From NCBI GenBank assembly GCA_964559135.1, contig CAZLGG010000116.1, forward strand, positions 1-12,338: DNA of 12,338 bases, given 5' to 3'. The stretch comes from DRQF01 sp964559135 (GTDB taxonomy: Bacteria > Planctomycetota > GCA-002687715 > DRQF01). The translations under genes were made by a program, and so were the position numbers. This document shows, piece after piece, positions 1-7,811 of the stretch. The notes beneath the pieces are model-generated. The model was not told the DNA's origin. It did no database searches and worked only from the letters and a program-made list of their open reading frames with translations. Numbering within the stretch: position 1 is the stretch's first letter; every line of letters begins with the position of its first letter.

Positions 1-74
1 GTGAGGACGACCAGGAGATCGAGCGACTTGTCGAGGATGTGAAGCGCCGACAGGACCCGGGGAACACCGGCTAA
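1..74 (+). CDS. 3' end of an unidentified gene
   Basis: Only the last 23 codons are present, in the frame beginning at base 3 and ending with TAA at 72-74. The peptide is strongly charged (begins EDDQEIERLVEDVKRR, ends NTG) and looks like a hydrophilic helical tail. No family can be recognised from so little. Coding is inferred from the open frame reaching the window edge, GC-rich third positions, and the absence of any other gene reading into this spot. The stop codon lies inside a perfect inverted repeat (71-88). Confidence 0.55.
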   Translation, partial: EDDQEIERLVEDVKRRQDPGNTG

Positions 75-88
75 CGCCAAGGCGTTAG
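71..88. repeat. perfect 8-bp inverted repeat over a stop codon
   Basis: CTAACGCC (71-78) and GGCGTTAG (81-88) are exact reverse complements separated by AA. As RNA this can form a 7-bp stem with a CAAG loop. It includes the TAA stop of the upstream gene. No T-tract follows on either strand, so it is not a canonical intrinsic terminator. It could be a Rho-linked or mRNA-stabilising hairpin, or a protein-binding palindrome. Confidence 0.6.
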
Positions 89-291
89 GCGCTCACATGA
101 CACAGCCCTTCCCTGAGTTCGGCCTGCCGGCCGAAGGCGGCCCCCCCCCCATGGGGGTGGAATTTGAGACCGAGTCTCGGAGAGGTTGAAGTTGGGGAAA
201 TGTCGAATTACTCGGCTGGCTTCGTGGCCAGAATGGTCGCCCGCATGGTGGGTTGTCAAGGGGGCGACCTGGAGCCCTTGGGGGGAGCGGG
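75..291. other. convergent intergenic spacer with C10 tract and short palindromes
   Basis: This gene-free stretch separates a + strand gene end from a - strand gene end. It holds a stem GGCCG/CGGCC with an AAGG loop (129-142), a run of ten C (141-150), a 12-bp perfect palindrome CCCCCATGGGGG (146-157), and a small palindrome CCGAG-T-CTCGG near 170-180. None is followed by a convincing T-tract. The short open frames across it show no protein character. A transcription stop for one or both genes is expected here but is not clearly identifiable. Confidence 0.5.
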
Positions 292-2328
292 TCAGGCGAC
301 GGGGTGGGGTGTCGCGGCGGAAAGGGCGAGGGACTCGCTGACGGGGTCGCGGGATTCGATGAAGCCCCGATCGATGAGGCGGGCGAGGCGTCGGCGGAGG
401 TCGGGCGGGGCTTGGGGGTGCTGGAAAAGTTCAGAAAGGAGAACGGGACCCTCGCCCATGGCGAGAAGGATATCCCGATCCGTGGCATCGAGCTCGAAGG
501 TGCGGAGGCTCTCCGCCACGTAGCCCAGAACACCGGAACCTTCCGGAGACGGCTCCAAGTGGATCTCCTTCGAAACCCAGGCGCGGCGCTCTTCCAGGGG
601 CGGGTCGTCCATGGAGGTCGGTCCCACCCTGTTGACGTTCCGCAAGGCGTAGAGTCGTCGCGGAGCATGGGCCGCGTAGAGGAGGCCCGCGCCGCAGATC
701 GTCACCTCGATGTCGCTGCGCACGTGCATCGCGGTGTGAAGAGACTCCTTGTCCCAGTCCTCGCCGTCGAGAGGCACGCAACGGGCGTAGCCGTCCTCGC
801 CATAGACGATCTCGACGCCGTAGTCCTCGGGGTTGTGATAGACGGGGACTTCGGGACCGAGGGAAAACGTGCCCGTGTAGAGGCTCAAGTGCATGCTGTC
901 CGGATGACGGCGCCAGAAGCGCCAGGATTCCCGCGCCTCCTCCTCGGTTTCCGTGGGGAAGCCGATGAACCAGGTGCCCGCCATGGTGATGCCGTACCGG
1001 GTGAGGTTCTCGAGGATGACCTCGATCCGATCCAGCCGATTGCCTTTTTTCATCCGGTCGAGAACGCGCTGCACACCGGACTCGAAACCGAACTGAAGCT
1101 GCCGGCAACCTCCTTTCGAAAGGGTCTCGACGAATTCCGGCCGCGTGTAGATGTGGTCGAATTTCACCTCGGCGTACCAATGGAAATCGAGGCCCTCCTC
1201 CGCCACCCACTTGGAGACCCGTGCGAGGGTCGCCGGCGGCGTGAGGGGATCGAAGAAGTGGAGGTACTTGACGCCCTGACGTTCCACGAGGTCCTTCACG
1301 TCGTCGAAGACGCGCTCCGCCGAGCGCATGCGGAAGGACAAACGGAAGCTCTCGGGGCAGAACGTGCACTTGCCGTAGTAGCAGCCCCGGGACGTGGTGT
1401 AGAGCCCGGCCTTCTCCGGCAGCATGTAGTGGGAGAAGTCGACGTCCGTGTAGTCGGGGGTGGGACTCTCGTCCAGGTCCACGTTCTTGAAGGTGCGGGG
1501 TTGAATCACCGTGTCCCCGTCGCGGCGCCAAAGTCCCGGCACGTCGTCCAGGGAAATCTTGCCCTGGAGAGCGTCGCAAAGGTCGGGCAAGGCCTCTTCC
1601 CCGTCCCCCACGATTCCAAAATCCGCGTAGTCGTAGAAACGTGGATCGCCGAGGACGAGATCCGCAGCGTCCGACACCCCCGTCCCGCCCATCACGACGG
1701 GCAGACCGGGGAAACGCTCTTTCAGCCGCCGCGAAAGGTCGAGCCCCGTGCCCACCTGCGGGGAAAACGGACACGACATCGCCACGAGTTCGGGCCGGAA
1801 ATCTTCCAGCCGGGGCAAGAGGTCGTTTTCGTAGTACTCGAAGTAGGCGTCCCGGGTCGACGTGGTCAGATGGGCATAGAGGTCCTCGGAGAAGGTCTGG
1901 TTCCGGGGATCGAATTGGGGCGTGAAGCTGTTCAGGAAGGCATGGGTCGTGCGGATCACGCGATCGGCACGGCGATAGATGTCCGGATCATAAAAGGATT
2001 CCGGGTCCCGCAGCTTCCGGGCCGCGTCCCGGCACTCGAGGATCAACCCGCGAGGATAGGCCCGAAGCCGCCGCAGGCCGTCCCTCTCCGCCTTCTCCCC
2101 GTCCGTCAGGTCGTCGCGGCCTTCCAGGGCCTCCACCGCGCCGTCGAAGAACGCCAGGTAGGATTCGAGAACCCCCGGCCTCAGAGCGTAGCTGAAGGCC
2201 TCCGCCCCCGCATCCGCCAGGAGTGTCGTATGCCCCCGCGCCTTCAGGCAGGCGTTGAACAGGGGCAAGGCCCCGAAGACCATCGTCGGTCGGTTGAAAT
2301 CCGGCGGATAGATGAGGGCAACGTGCAA
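292..2328 (-). CDS. cobalamin-binding-type radical SAM protein with C-terminal winged-helix-like tail
   Basis: A 678-residue protein of the B12-binding radical SAM class. The N-terminal part (about 1-200) has the Rossmann-like pattern of this class: LIYPP near the start, a VVMGG strand, and FGIVGDGEEALPDL before the linker. The radical SAM core follows, with a cysteine cluster RGCYYGKCTFC at C316, C321 and C324, then a GGCRQLQFGFESG segment and a GTWFIGFPTET strand typical of the TIM-barrel. This gives CX4CX2C rather than the usual CX3CX2C. The last 60-70 residues (DATDRDILLAMGEGPVLLSE onward) resemble a small winged helix. The start is taken as TTG at 2328 because GAGAGG (2341-2336) lies 7 nt upstream. 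An upstream in-frame TTG at 2364 would add 12 residues but has no such site. It is the last gene of a - strand cluster, 66 nt after the preceding gene. Substrate is unknown. The class performs methylations and difficult C-C or C-P chemistry, but no biosynthetic partner is adjacent. Confidence 0.88.
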   Translation of the reverse strand: MHVALIYPPDFNRPTMVFGALPLFNACLKARGHTTLLADAGAEAFSYALRPGVLESYLAFFDGAVEALEGRDDLTDGEKAERDGLRRLRAYPRGLILECRDAARKLRDPESFYDPDIYRRADRVIRTTHAFLNSFTPQFDPRNQTFSEDLYAHLTTSTRDAYFEYYENDLLPRLEDFRPELVAMSCPFSPQVGTGLDLSRRLKERFPGLPVVMGGTGVSDAADLVLGDPRFYDYADFGIVGDGEEALPDLCDALQGKISLDDVPGLWRRDGDTVIQPRTFKNVDLDESPTPDYTDVDFSHYMLPEKAGLYTTSRGCYYGKCTFCPESFRLSFRMRSAERVFDDVKDLVERQGVKYLHFFDPLTPPATLARVSKWVAEEGLDFHWYAEVKFDHIYTRPEFVETLSKGGCRQLQFGFESGVQRVLDRMKKGNRLDRIEVILENLTRYGITMAGTWFIGFPTETEEEARESWRFWRRHPDSMHLSLYTGTFSLGPEVPVYHNPEDYGVEIVYGEDGYARCVPLDGEDWDKESLHTAMHVRSDIEVTICGAGLLYAAHAPRRLYALRNVNRVGPTSMDDPPLEERRAWVSKEIHLEPSPEGSGVLGYVAESLRTFELDATDRDILLAMGEGPVLLSELFQHPQAPPDLRRRLARLIDRGFIESRDPVSESLALSAATPHPVA

Positions 2329-2362
2329 GATCTTTCCTCTCGAAGGATGTCGGCGGACCCCC

Positions 2363-2392
2363 AATGTAGGGATTGACGCTCGAATCTTCCAA
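2363..2392 (-). promoter_or_regulatory. possible internal promoter before the radical SAM gene
   Basis: On the - strand, TTGGAA (2392-2387) is followed after 18 bp by TACATT (2368-2363). Each matches four of six bases of the sigma-70 -35 and -10 boxes. It would start transcription near 2356, about 28 nt before the TTG start. The fit is moderate and such pairs occur by chance, so the gene may simply be read from the upstream operon. Confidence 0.25.
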
Positions 2393-2394
2393 CA

Positions 2395-3264
2395 CTATCG
2401 GTCTCGAAGTCTCGTCTTTTGCAGGATCTCCAGGGCCTGGTCCCTCAGGAAACGGTCGCCGGAGACGTGGTAGATAAAAACCCAGGCTTCGAGGGCCATG
2501 GTCTCCGGGCCGTCGCTCCTTTCGCGCCGCGCCAGGCTCCCTCGGGCGTCCGCCACGAGATTCTTCGATAAAGCGAGGAGCGCCTGGGCCAGATAGCGAT
2601 CCGACGGGGCCGAAATCGTTCGGCGGATCACGGGAATCGCCCGCGACATGGCCTCCCAATCCTTCACCCCCAGGCACTCCACCACCCCCTCGTCGAGCAC
2701 CGCATCCTCCCCCGCGCGGCGCAACTCGAAGCCGTAGACCGAGCCTCGATTCAGAGGCGACGCCTCGGGCCACGCCACAGGACGGTTCCCGGAAAAGCTG
2801 AGGGTGAGAGGAGACGGGGAACCCGACGCCTTCGTCTCACGGAACGTCACGAGCCAGGTGTCGTCCCCGGAAGCATGCCGGACGAAAAGAGGCGGCCGCA
2901 CACCGCTGACCCGCCCCCGGGGCGACAGAACACAGGGCTCCTTTTCGAGCAGCGCCGGGGGGAGTTCCCTGGATTGCAAGAGTTTCTCCACCGTGCGTCG
3001 CCAGGGCATATCGGACCCCGGAAGAAGAACGTCGATGACGGCCGCGTCCTCGACCGGCAACAGTTCGAGAAGCTCTCCCCTCAAGGCATCCACCGCCGTG
3101 AACCCCTCGGCGGCCAGAACTTGGAACGGCCCATCCAAGGGGAGACGGCGAACGCTCTCCCCGGGCAGGTGGGGCGCGCGGTCGAAGCGCTCATGGAGAC
3201 TGAGGGCTCCGCCCAGCAGGACCGCCGCGAACAGCACCAGACTGATCGCCCGAAGTCCGCTCAT
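2395..3264 (-). CDS. exported or membrane-anchored protein of unknown function
   Basis: A 289-residue protein with no recognised family. It begins MSGLRAISLVLFAAVLLGG, a short positive start followed by a hydrophobic segment (about residues 5-22). This reads as a signal anchor or signal peptide, with the rest outside the cytoplasm. The middle is beta-rich and proline-rich. The last 80 residues look helical (RYLAQALLALSKNLVADA, then DQALEILQKTRLRD) and could be a helical-repeat tail. The start at 3264 was chosen because its ATG overlaps the TGA of the peptidase gene as ATGA (3264-3261), a classic coupled arrangement, and because it places the hydrophobic segment at the N-terminus. A longer frame to 3336 exists but would overlap the peptidase by 76 bp. 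Translation is probably coupled to the upstream gene. Confidence 0.75.
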   Translation of the reverse strand: MSGLRAISLVLFAAVLLGGALSLHERFDRAPHLPGESVRRLPLDGPFQVLAAEGFTAVDALRGELLELLPVEDAAVIDVLLPGSDMPWRRTVEKLLQSRELPPALLEKEPCVLSPRGRVSGVRPPLFVRHASGDDTWLVTFRETKASGSPSPLTLSFSGNRPVAWPEASPLNRGSVYGFELRRAGEDAVLDEGVVECLGVKDWEAMSRAIPVIRRTISAPSDRYLAQALLALSKNLVADARGSLARRERSDGPETMALEAWVFIYHVSGDRFLRDQALEILQKTRLRDR

Positions 3265-4448
3265 AGTTCGAAAAACCTCTTCACGACGAGGGCGGCCAGA
3301 CATGAACGATCCAGAAGAGACGCCGGATCGACCCATTCCCCGGGGCTGTGGAAGTCACCGCCGACCACCCCCAAACCATCGACGACCGGGCACCCGGCCT
3401 CCGCCAAAAGGTTGCCGTCGCTGCCACCGCCACGAGCCTCCTCCTCCAGCTTCAAGCCCAGGTCACGGCCCCACGCGCGAATCCTGCGAGCCATGCGCAC
3501 CGTCGCCTCGGTTTCCACCATCGGTTCCATGCGGGGACCTTCCTTCACGTGTAACACGGGGTGTCGCTCGTCCGCCCCGCTTCGAGGCGACTCGAAGATC
3601 GCCCGAAGTTCTCCCCCCAGCGTCTCGCCGACCTCGGGCGTCGGGAAGCGCGCGTCGATCTCGAGACGCGCTCGCCCGGGCACCGTGTTCACGGCCGTCC
3701 CACTCTCCGCGACACCGACGTTGACGGTCACTCCCTTCGCCGGGTCGTTCAAGGCCTCGAGGGCGATGATCTTGTGAGCCATCTCCAGCGCCGCCGAGAG
3801 GCCCTTTTCCTTGGCGACCCCAGAATGAGCCTCGACACCTTCGATCCGAAGAGTCCATCGGCAAAAGCCCTTCCGCCTCGTGACGAATGACGTGGCCCCC
3901 GAGGGGAGGGGACGACCCGCCTCGAACACGAGCCCCAGATGGTGATCGCGACCTTCCTGAAGCACGAGATCGTGGGCCGTGGGCGATCCCAACTCTTCAT
4001 CGGCGGTCAAAAGGACCGTCACCGCCCGCCCCTCCAAGAGCCCTTCGACCTCGAGGGCCTTCAAGGCGGACGCCATCACCACCAGCCCGCCCTTCATGTC
4101 GGCGGCGCCGGGCCCCATGAGGCGCCCGTCCCGCTCCGTCAGAACATCCGGGGTCTCCTCCCGGGGCGGGTGAACGGTGTCCAGGTGACCGAGGAGGAGC
4201 AGACGATGTCCGTCGTCACCCGGGCGGCGAGCGATGAGATGTTGTCCTCCGCGGCCGGTGACGAACGCTCCCGCCTTGAAACCCATGGCGAGGAGCTGGC
4301 GTTCCATCATTCGCCCCACCGCATTCACCCCCTCCGCGTGGGCCGTGTGGGAGTTTTGGGCCACCAAGCGCCCCAAGAAGGCACGCATTTCGGGAGCCCA
4401 GCCCCTAAGTCGTTGCATTAGCGCTGTTTCGGCGTCATCGAGAGGCAT
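3261..4448 (-). CDS. M20 family zinc metallopeptidase, carboxypeptidase G2-like
   Basis: A 395-residue M20-family hydrolase, full length for the family. The co-catalytic metal site is complete: H88 in GHLDTVHP, bridging D117 in GPGAADMKGG, catalytic E151 and ligand E152 in TADEELGS, E176 in VFEAGRP, and H367 in GDFHSPGEWVD. The dimerisation-domain signature GVEAHSGV and the GGGSDGN segment are present. GPGAADMKGG plus GGGSDGN is closest to the glutamate carboxypeptidase (CPG2) branch, so hydrolysis of an N-acyl or peptide bond to a C-terminal amino acid is likely. The exact substrate cannot be read. No signal peptide is seen, unlike periplasmic CPG2, so it is probably cytoplasmic. The start is ATG 4448. 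The frame stays open upstream to 5657, but that extension is antisense to a well-supported + strand gene and has no M20 similarity. It is the first gene of the - strand cluster. Confidence 0.92.
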   Translation of the reverse strand: MPLDDAETALMQRLRGWAPEMRAFLGRLVAQNSHTAHAEGVNAVGRMMERQLLAMGFKAGAFVTGRGGQHLIARRPGDDGHRLLLLGHLDTVHPPREETPDVLTERDGRLMGPGAADMKGGLVVMASALKALEVEGLLEGRAVTVLLTADEELGSPTAHDLVLQEGRDHHLGLVFEAGRPLPSGATSFVTRRKGFCRWTLRIEGVEAHSGVAKEKGLSAALEMAHKIIALEALNDPAKGVTVNVGVAESGTAVNTVPGRARLEIDARFPTPEVGETLGGELRAIFESPRSGADERHPVLHVKEGPRMEPMVETEATVRMARRIRAWGRDLGLKLEEEARGGGSDGNLLAEAGCPVVDGLGVVGGDFHSPGEWVDPASLLDRSCLAALVVKRFFEL

Positions 4449-4577
4449 GTGCAATTCTGTCTTTCCGGAACGCGAAAAACCGAGGGGGGGAATCCCTGGC
4501 GGGAAACGTACCACCGGGTGCCCCTGCCTGAAAGATGGGCCCGGGCCCCACATCAATCGAAATGGAGACGAGACACC
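4449..4577. promoter_or_regulatory. divergent intergenic region
   Basis: This 129-bp spacer lies between the peptidase (left, - strand) and the exported metal-binding-like protein (right, + strand), so both promoters should lie here. No pair of -35/-10 boxes stands out. A 12-bp perfect palindrome GGGCCCGGGCCC (4537-4548) sits about 30 bp before the rightward start and could be a leader hairpin or a protein site. GGAG at 4564-4567 is the likely ribosome-binding site for the rightward gene. Confidence 0.4.
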
Positions 4578-5636
4578 ATGACGCGCACGTTGCAAGGAGC
4601 CCTGGCCGGCCTTCTCCTCATCGGGATGAGCGGAATCGCCGCCGCCCAGGAGGCCCCCCACCCCAAGCCGATAAAGAAGCACCCGAAACCCCAAGTCCTT
4701 TGGATCGAGGAGGAGGCGGAGAATGAAGCTCCCCAGGTCCACGGCGATTCCCGTCAGGTCATCATCAAGATCCTGAAGGACGGCGAGGAGAAAACCATCC
4801 ACCTCGATGGTTCCAAGTTCGACCTTCCCGACTTCTCGGGCATGGACATGAGGAAACTCCTCCGCCCCATCGAGAAGATGATGGAGCTTCACGTCGATGT
4901 CGACGAGGATCACGACCATGACGATGACGGCATCGAAGAGACCGAGGTCTTCGAAATGCCCGGGGACGGCAACTTCCCCGAGATGCTCCTGAAGCGCCTC
5001 ACCCATGGCGGCGAGTGGGACTCGTTCCTGCGCATGGACGAGGACGACGACCGCGGCGACTGCGACGGCGACTGCAAGTGCCCCTGCCACGGCAAGCGCA
5101 AGCAGGTTCGGGACGAGAGGCGCATGGGGCCTCGGCGCATGCGCCGCCTCGAGGGGAAAATTCGTGATCGCATGCGTCCCGAGATCCGCCGCAGGATCCA
5201 AAAGCGGATGCAAGGGATGCGGGGCAAGAAGATGGGCCCGGGCTCCAAGGGGCCTCGCGGAATGATCTTTGGCGGCATGCCGTCCCACAAGGGTGGAGCC
5301 GTCCACCCCATGGGCCCTCACACCGCCACGGCTCGCAAGACCGTCGAAGTGAAGACCGATGACGGCAAGACCTTCACCATCGAGGTGTCCCCGAAGAACG
5401 AGCACCCCGAGCGTCAGCTCCATGTCTTCGTCGATAGCGACGAGCACGAGGAGCATGCTCACCACGCCGATGGGAAAAAGCACGTGCGGAAAGACGGCGC
5501 GCGGGGAGGTCATATGGGAGGCCATGCACGGCCCCGTGACGGCCACCGCGGCCGGGTCGCACAGCGTCTGGATCGCCTCATGAAAGAGTTGGACCGCCTG
5601 AAGAAAGAACTCCGGGAGCTCCGTCGCGAGCTCTGA
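4578..5636 (+). CDS. exported His/Asp/Cys/Met-rich low-complexity protein, possibly metal-binding
   Basis: A 352-residue protein of no recognised family. Residues 1-23 form a clear Sec signal peptide ending IAAA before QE (probable cleavage after A23). The mature part has distinct zones. A strand pair VIIKILKDGEEKTIHLDG comes first. An acidic and histidine cluster D107-D117 (DVDEDHDHDDD) follows. Next is a cysteine knot-like motif C162-x3-C166-x-C168-x-C170-H171. A basic Met/Arg region (about 175-240) precedes a second strand pair KTVEVKTDDGKTFTIEVS near 254-271, similar in pattern to the first. Then come a His-rich stretch (DEHEEHAHHADGKKH) and a Leu-heptad-like tail ending RLKKELRELRREL. 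His, Asp, Cys and Met clusters in an exported protein suggest metal binding or buffering, which is inference. Start ATG 4578 has GGAG 10 nt upstream. The frame is open further back, but only this start gives the signal peptide. A strong hairpin follows 28 nt after the stop. Confidence 0.82.
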   Translation: MTRTLQGALAGLLLIGMSGIAAAQEAPHPKPIKKHPKPQVLWIEEEAENEAPQVHGDSRQVIIKILKDGEEKTIHLDGSKFDLPDFSGMDMRKLLRPIEKMMELHVDVDEDHDHDDDGIEETEVFEMPGDGNFPEMLLKRLTHGGEWDSFLRMDEDDDRGDCDGDCKCPCHGKRKQVRDERRMGPRRMRRLEGKIRDRMRPEIRRRIQKRMQGMRGKKMGPGSKGPRGMIFGGMPSHKGGAVHPMGPHTATARKTVEVKTDDGKTFTIEVSPKNEHPERQLHVFVDSDEHEEHAHHADGKKHVRKDGARGGHMGGHARPRDGHRGRVAQRLDRLMKELDRLKKELRELRREL

Positions 5637-5663
5637 GTTGTCCCGCCTTGTTTTCAAGCACCT

Positions 5664-5697
5664 GAGCGGCGCGCCCCGTGGCGCGCCGCTCGTCTTT
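5664..5697 (+). terminator. intrinsic terminator between convergent genes
   Basis: GAGCGGCGCGCC (5664-5675) pairs perfectly with GGCGCGCCGCTC (5680-5691) around a CCGT loop, giving a 12-bp nearly all-GC stem. On the + strand the stem is followed by GTCTTT, a short T-rich tail, 28 nt after the stop of the exported protein gene. On the - strand it lies 33 nt beyond the helicase stop but is followed by TCAGGTGCTTG, without a T-tract. It may therefore act mainly rightward, with weaker leftward effect. Confidence 0.8.
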
Positions 5698-5724
5698 GGA
5701 CCAAGACGTGTTCGCGAGGCGGTG

Positions 5725-7758
5725 TCAGGGCTCTTCGCCGATGAGCCCCTTCAGGCGATCGAGAAACGACTGGGTCGAGTCCTCGTCGGCCGGTCCCTGA
5801 GCGAGAGCATTGTCCCACGCGACGCAATCACCGATCTCCTCCAGAAACCGCGACCGCTCGCGTTCCTCGTCCCGCCCCCATCGCCTGCGATGCATGGCGC
5901 GCGTGATCTCCAGGGTTTTCTTTGCCCGGGTGATGGCCACGTAGAAAAGCCGCCTCTCCTCGTCGATGGTATCCAACCCATCGTCATCCTCGAGAGAGTT
6001 GCGGTGAGGAAACAGGCCCTCCTCCGCACCGACGATGAACACGTGATCGAACTCCAACCCCTTCGCCGCGTGCACCGTCATGAGACTCACGCCGAAGCCG
6101 TCATCCTCGTTGCGATCCTGAGTGTCCAAGGCCAAGCTCTCGAGGAACGCCGACGCCACGTCCTCGCCGCCGTGCCGTTCGTCGAACCGAGCCGCGAGAC
6201 CGAGGACATCCTCCACCGCGCCCCGGCGCGACTGAGCCTCCATCGCGTCCTTCGCATCGGCATCGACGTAGGAGAGGTATCCGATGCGATGGATGAGGTC
6301 GCCCAGCGCCGGAGCCAGCCCGTTGCCGCGCAGGGTCTCGTCGAAATGGGCCAACTCCCGGCCGAACGCCTCCAGAGCCTCGACGCCGCGAGCCGGAAGA
6401 TTCTCGCCCAGGTCACCTGAACGCAAGGTCTCGAGTAAGGGGAGCCGTAGAACGGCCGCCCTCTCCAAGAGCGCGTCGCGGGTGCCTTTGCCGATTCCGC
6501 GGGGAGGCGTGTTGAGAATCCGCAGCAAGGCGCCGTCATCGCGAGGATTCACCGCGAGTTTGATGAAGGCCAGCAAGTCCCTGCATTCCCTGCGGTCGAA
6601 GATCGAGCGCGTACCCAGGAGGCGGTAGGGGATCTTCCGCTCCCGGAAAGCGGCTTCGAAGGGCGCGGCCTGGGTGTTGGCCCGAAACAGCACGGCGAGG
6701 TCGTCCCACTTCGCGCCCTCGCGTTGGCGGCGCATGAGACCCGTGCAGACGTGCAGGACCTCTTCCCGTTCGTCTTCGGCCTCGTACACCACGACGTCGT
6801 CGCCCACCCCCGTCATCGAACGCAGCTCCTTGTCCGCTCGAGCGACGTTGTTGCGAATGAGGGCGTTCGCGCAGGCGAGGATCTTCTCTGTCGAGCGGTA
6901 GTTGCGGACGAGGGTGACCACCTTGGCCCCCGGATAGTGCCGAGGAAACTGGACGATGTTCCCGGATCGAGCCCCGCGCCACCCGTAGATGCTCTGGTCG
7001 TCGTCGCCCACCACGCAGAGATTGCGTCGTCCCCCGGAGAGTCGGCGCAGGACTTCGTATTGGCTGCCGTTGGTGTCCTGATACTCATCCACCAGAAGAT
7101 GGTGGTAGCGGTCGCGCACGCGATCCGCGACCTCGGGGTGGTCGCGCAACAAGCGCAGCATGAGAAGGATCATGTCGTCGAAATCCACGACGTGACACTT
7201 GAGCATGTCGCGCGCCAGCACCTCGTACGCACGGGCACTCAAATCCTGGTCCTCATCCACGGCGGATTCGAGGGCTTCGGATGGGCTTTTCCCCTCGTTT
7301 TTGAAGTCCGAGATGATCCAGAGCGCCTTGCGGGGAGGCAGCACCTTCTCGGAGATCCCCATGTCCCGCATGGCGGAACGCACGAGGAGCAGGCGATCCT
7401 CGTCGTCGGCGATGGTGAAGCGAGGGCTGAGGCCGATGGCCTCCCCTTCGGCACGAAGAAGCCTGACGGCGAAGGAATGGAAGGTGGTGATCGTGAGAGG
7501 ACGCGCAGCCTTTTTTCCCACGATCCCCGTCACCCGCTCCTTCATCTCACGCGCCGCCTTGTTCGTGAAGGTGACGGCGAGGATGGACTTGGCCGAGATA
7601 CCATCGGCCAGAAGCCTGGCGATTCGCACCGTCACGACCCGGGTCTTGCCGGTGCCGGCGCCCGCGAGGACCAAAAGCGGACCGTCCCCATGGAGAACCG
7701 CGTCCCGTTGTTCCGGGTTCAGTCGTTGAATCAGTCGTTCGATGGAGGGCTGCTTCAT
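5725..7758 (-). CDS. rep: Rep/UvrD-type superfamily 1A DNA helicase
   Basis: A 677-residue 3'-5' DNA helicase with the full SF1A motif set: Q-motif LNPEQRDAV (13-21), Walker A AGAGTGKT (32-39), motif Ia VTFTNKAAREMKERV, Walker B VDEYQDT (from V223), motif III GDDDQSIYGWRGAR, motif IV LVRNYRS, motif V SLMTVHAAKGLEFDHVF and motif VI EERRLFYVAITRAKK. Length, the DLLAFIKLAVNPRDD and LRILNTPPRGIGK segments, the LGDLIHRIGY stretch, and the absence of a long C-terminal tail beyond the SRFLEE region favour Rep over UvrD/PcrA. The UvrD/PcrA alternative is not excluded, so the symbol is tentative. Expected role: clearing proteins ahead of the replication fork or repair unwinding, in the cytoplasm. Start ATG 7758 lacks a Shine-Dalgarno. 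The short leader suggests a near-leaderless mRNA. The gene is divergent from the MobB-like gene and convergent with the exported protein gene. Confidence 0.95.
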   Translation of the reverse strand: MKQPSIERLIQRLNPEQRDAVLHGDGPLLVLAGAGTGKTRVVTVRIARLLADGISAKSILAVTFTNKAAREMKERVTGIVGKKAARPLTITTFHSFAVRLLRAEGEAIGLSPRFTIADDEDRLLLVRSAMRDMGISEKVLPPRKALWIISDFKNEGKSPSEALESAVDEDQDLSARAYEVLARDMLKCHVVDFDDMILLMLRLLRDHPEVADRVRDRYHHLLVDEYQDTNGSQYEVLRRLSGGRRNLCVVGDDDQSIYGWRGARSGNIVQFPRHYPGAKVVTLVRNYRSTEKILACANALIRNNVARADKELRSMTGVGDDVVVYEAEDEREEVLHVCTGLMRRQREGAKWDDLAVLFRANTQAAPFEAAFRERKIPYRLLGTRSIFDRRECRDLLAFIKLAVNPRDDGALLRILNTPPRGIGKGTRDALLERAAVLRLPLLETLRSGDLGENLPARGVEALEAFGRELAHFDETLRGNGLAPALGDLIHRIGYLSYVDADAKDAMEAQSRRGAVEDVLGLAARFDERHGGEDVASAFLESLALDTQDRNEDDGFGVSLMTVHAAKGLEFDHVFIVGAEEGLFPHRNSLEDDDGLDTIDEERRLFYVAITRAKKTLEITRAMHRRRWGRDEERERSRFLEEIGDCVAWDNALAQGPADEDSTQSFLDRLKGLIGEEP

Positions 7759-7811
7759 GGTCGAGGAGGCGCATCATAGGGAACGGGTGGGACGAGAGGT
7801 ACAATGACCTC
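7759..7811. promoter_or_regulatory. 53-bp divergent promoter region
   Basis: Both flanking genes must start from this very short spacer. On the + strand TACAAT (7800-7805) fits a -10 box, and a start 7 nt downstream would fall on the A of the ATG at 7812, predicting a leaderless message. On the - strand TATGAT (7778-7773) fits a -10 box and would start near 7766, eight bases before the helicase ATG. No good -35 is seen for either; TTGTAC (7804-7799) on the - strand is spaced 20 bp. GAGAGG at 7794-7799 is an alternative, rather distant (12 nt) ribosome site for the rightward gene if transcription starts further upstream. Confidence 0.35.

Noticed and set aside
71..90. Integron attC-like core (GTTAGGC at 84-90 with a mirrored half)
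   Set aside because: The two halves are only a few bases apart, one half mismatches the core consensus, and there is no room for the long stem of a real attC site.
253..2376. 707-codon open frame on the + strand opposite the radical SAM gene
   Set aside because: The - strand carries all recognisable motifs. The + frame is the antisense shadow expected in GC-rich DNA, with no domain.
4449..5657. 5' extension of the M20 peptidase frame
   Set aside because: It is antisense to the exported protein gene, which has its own signal peptide and ribosome site. The extension shows shadow-like Ala/Val/His composition and no M20 motif.
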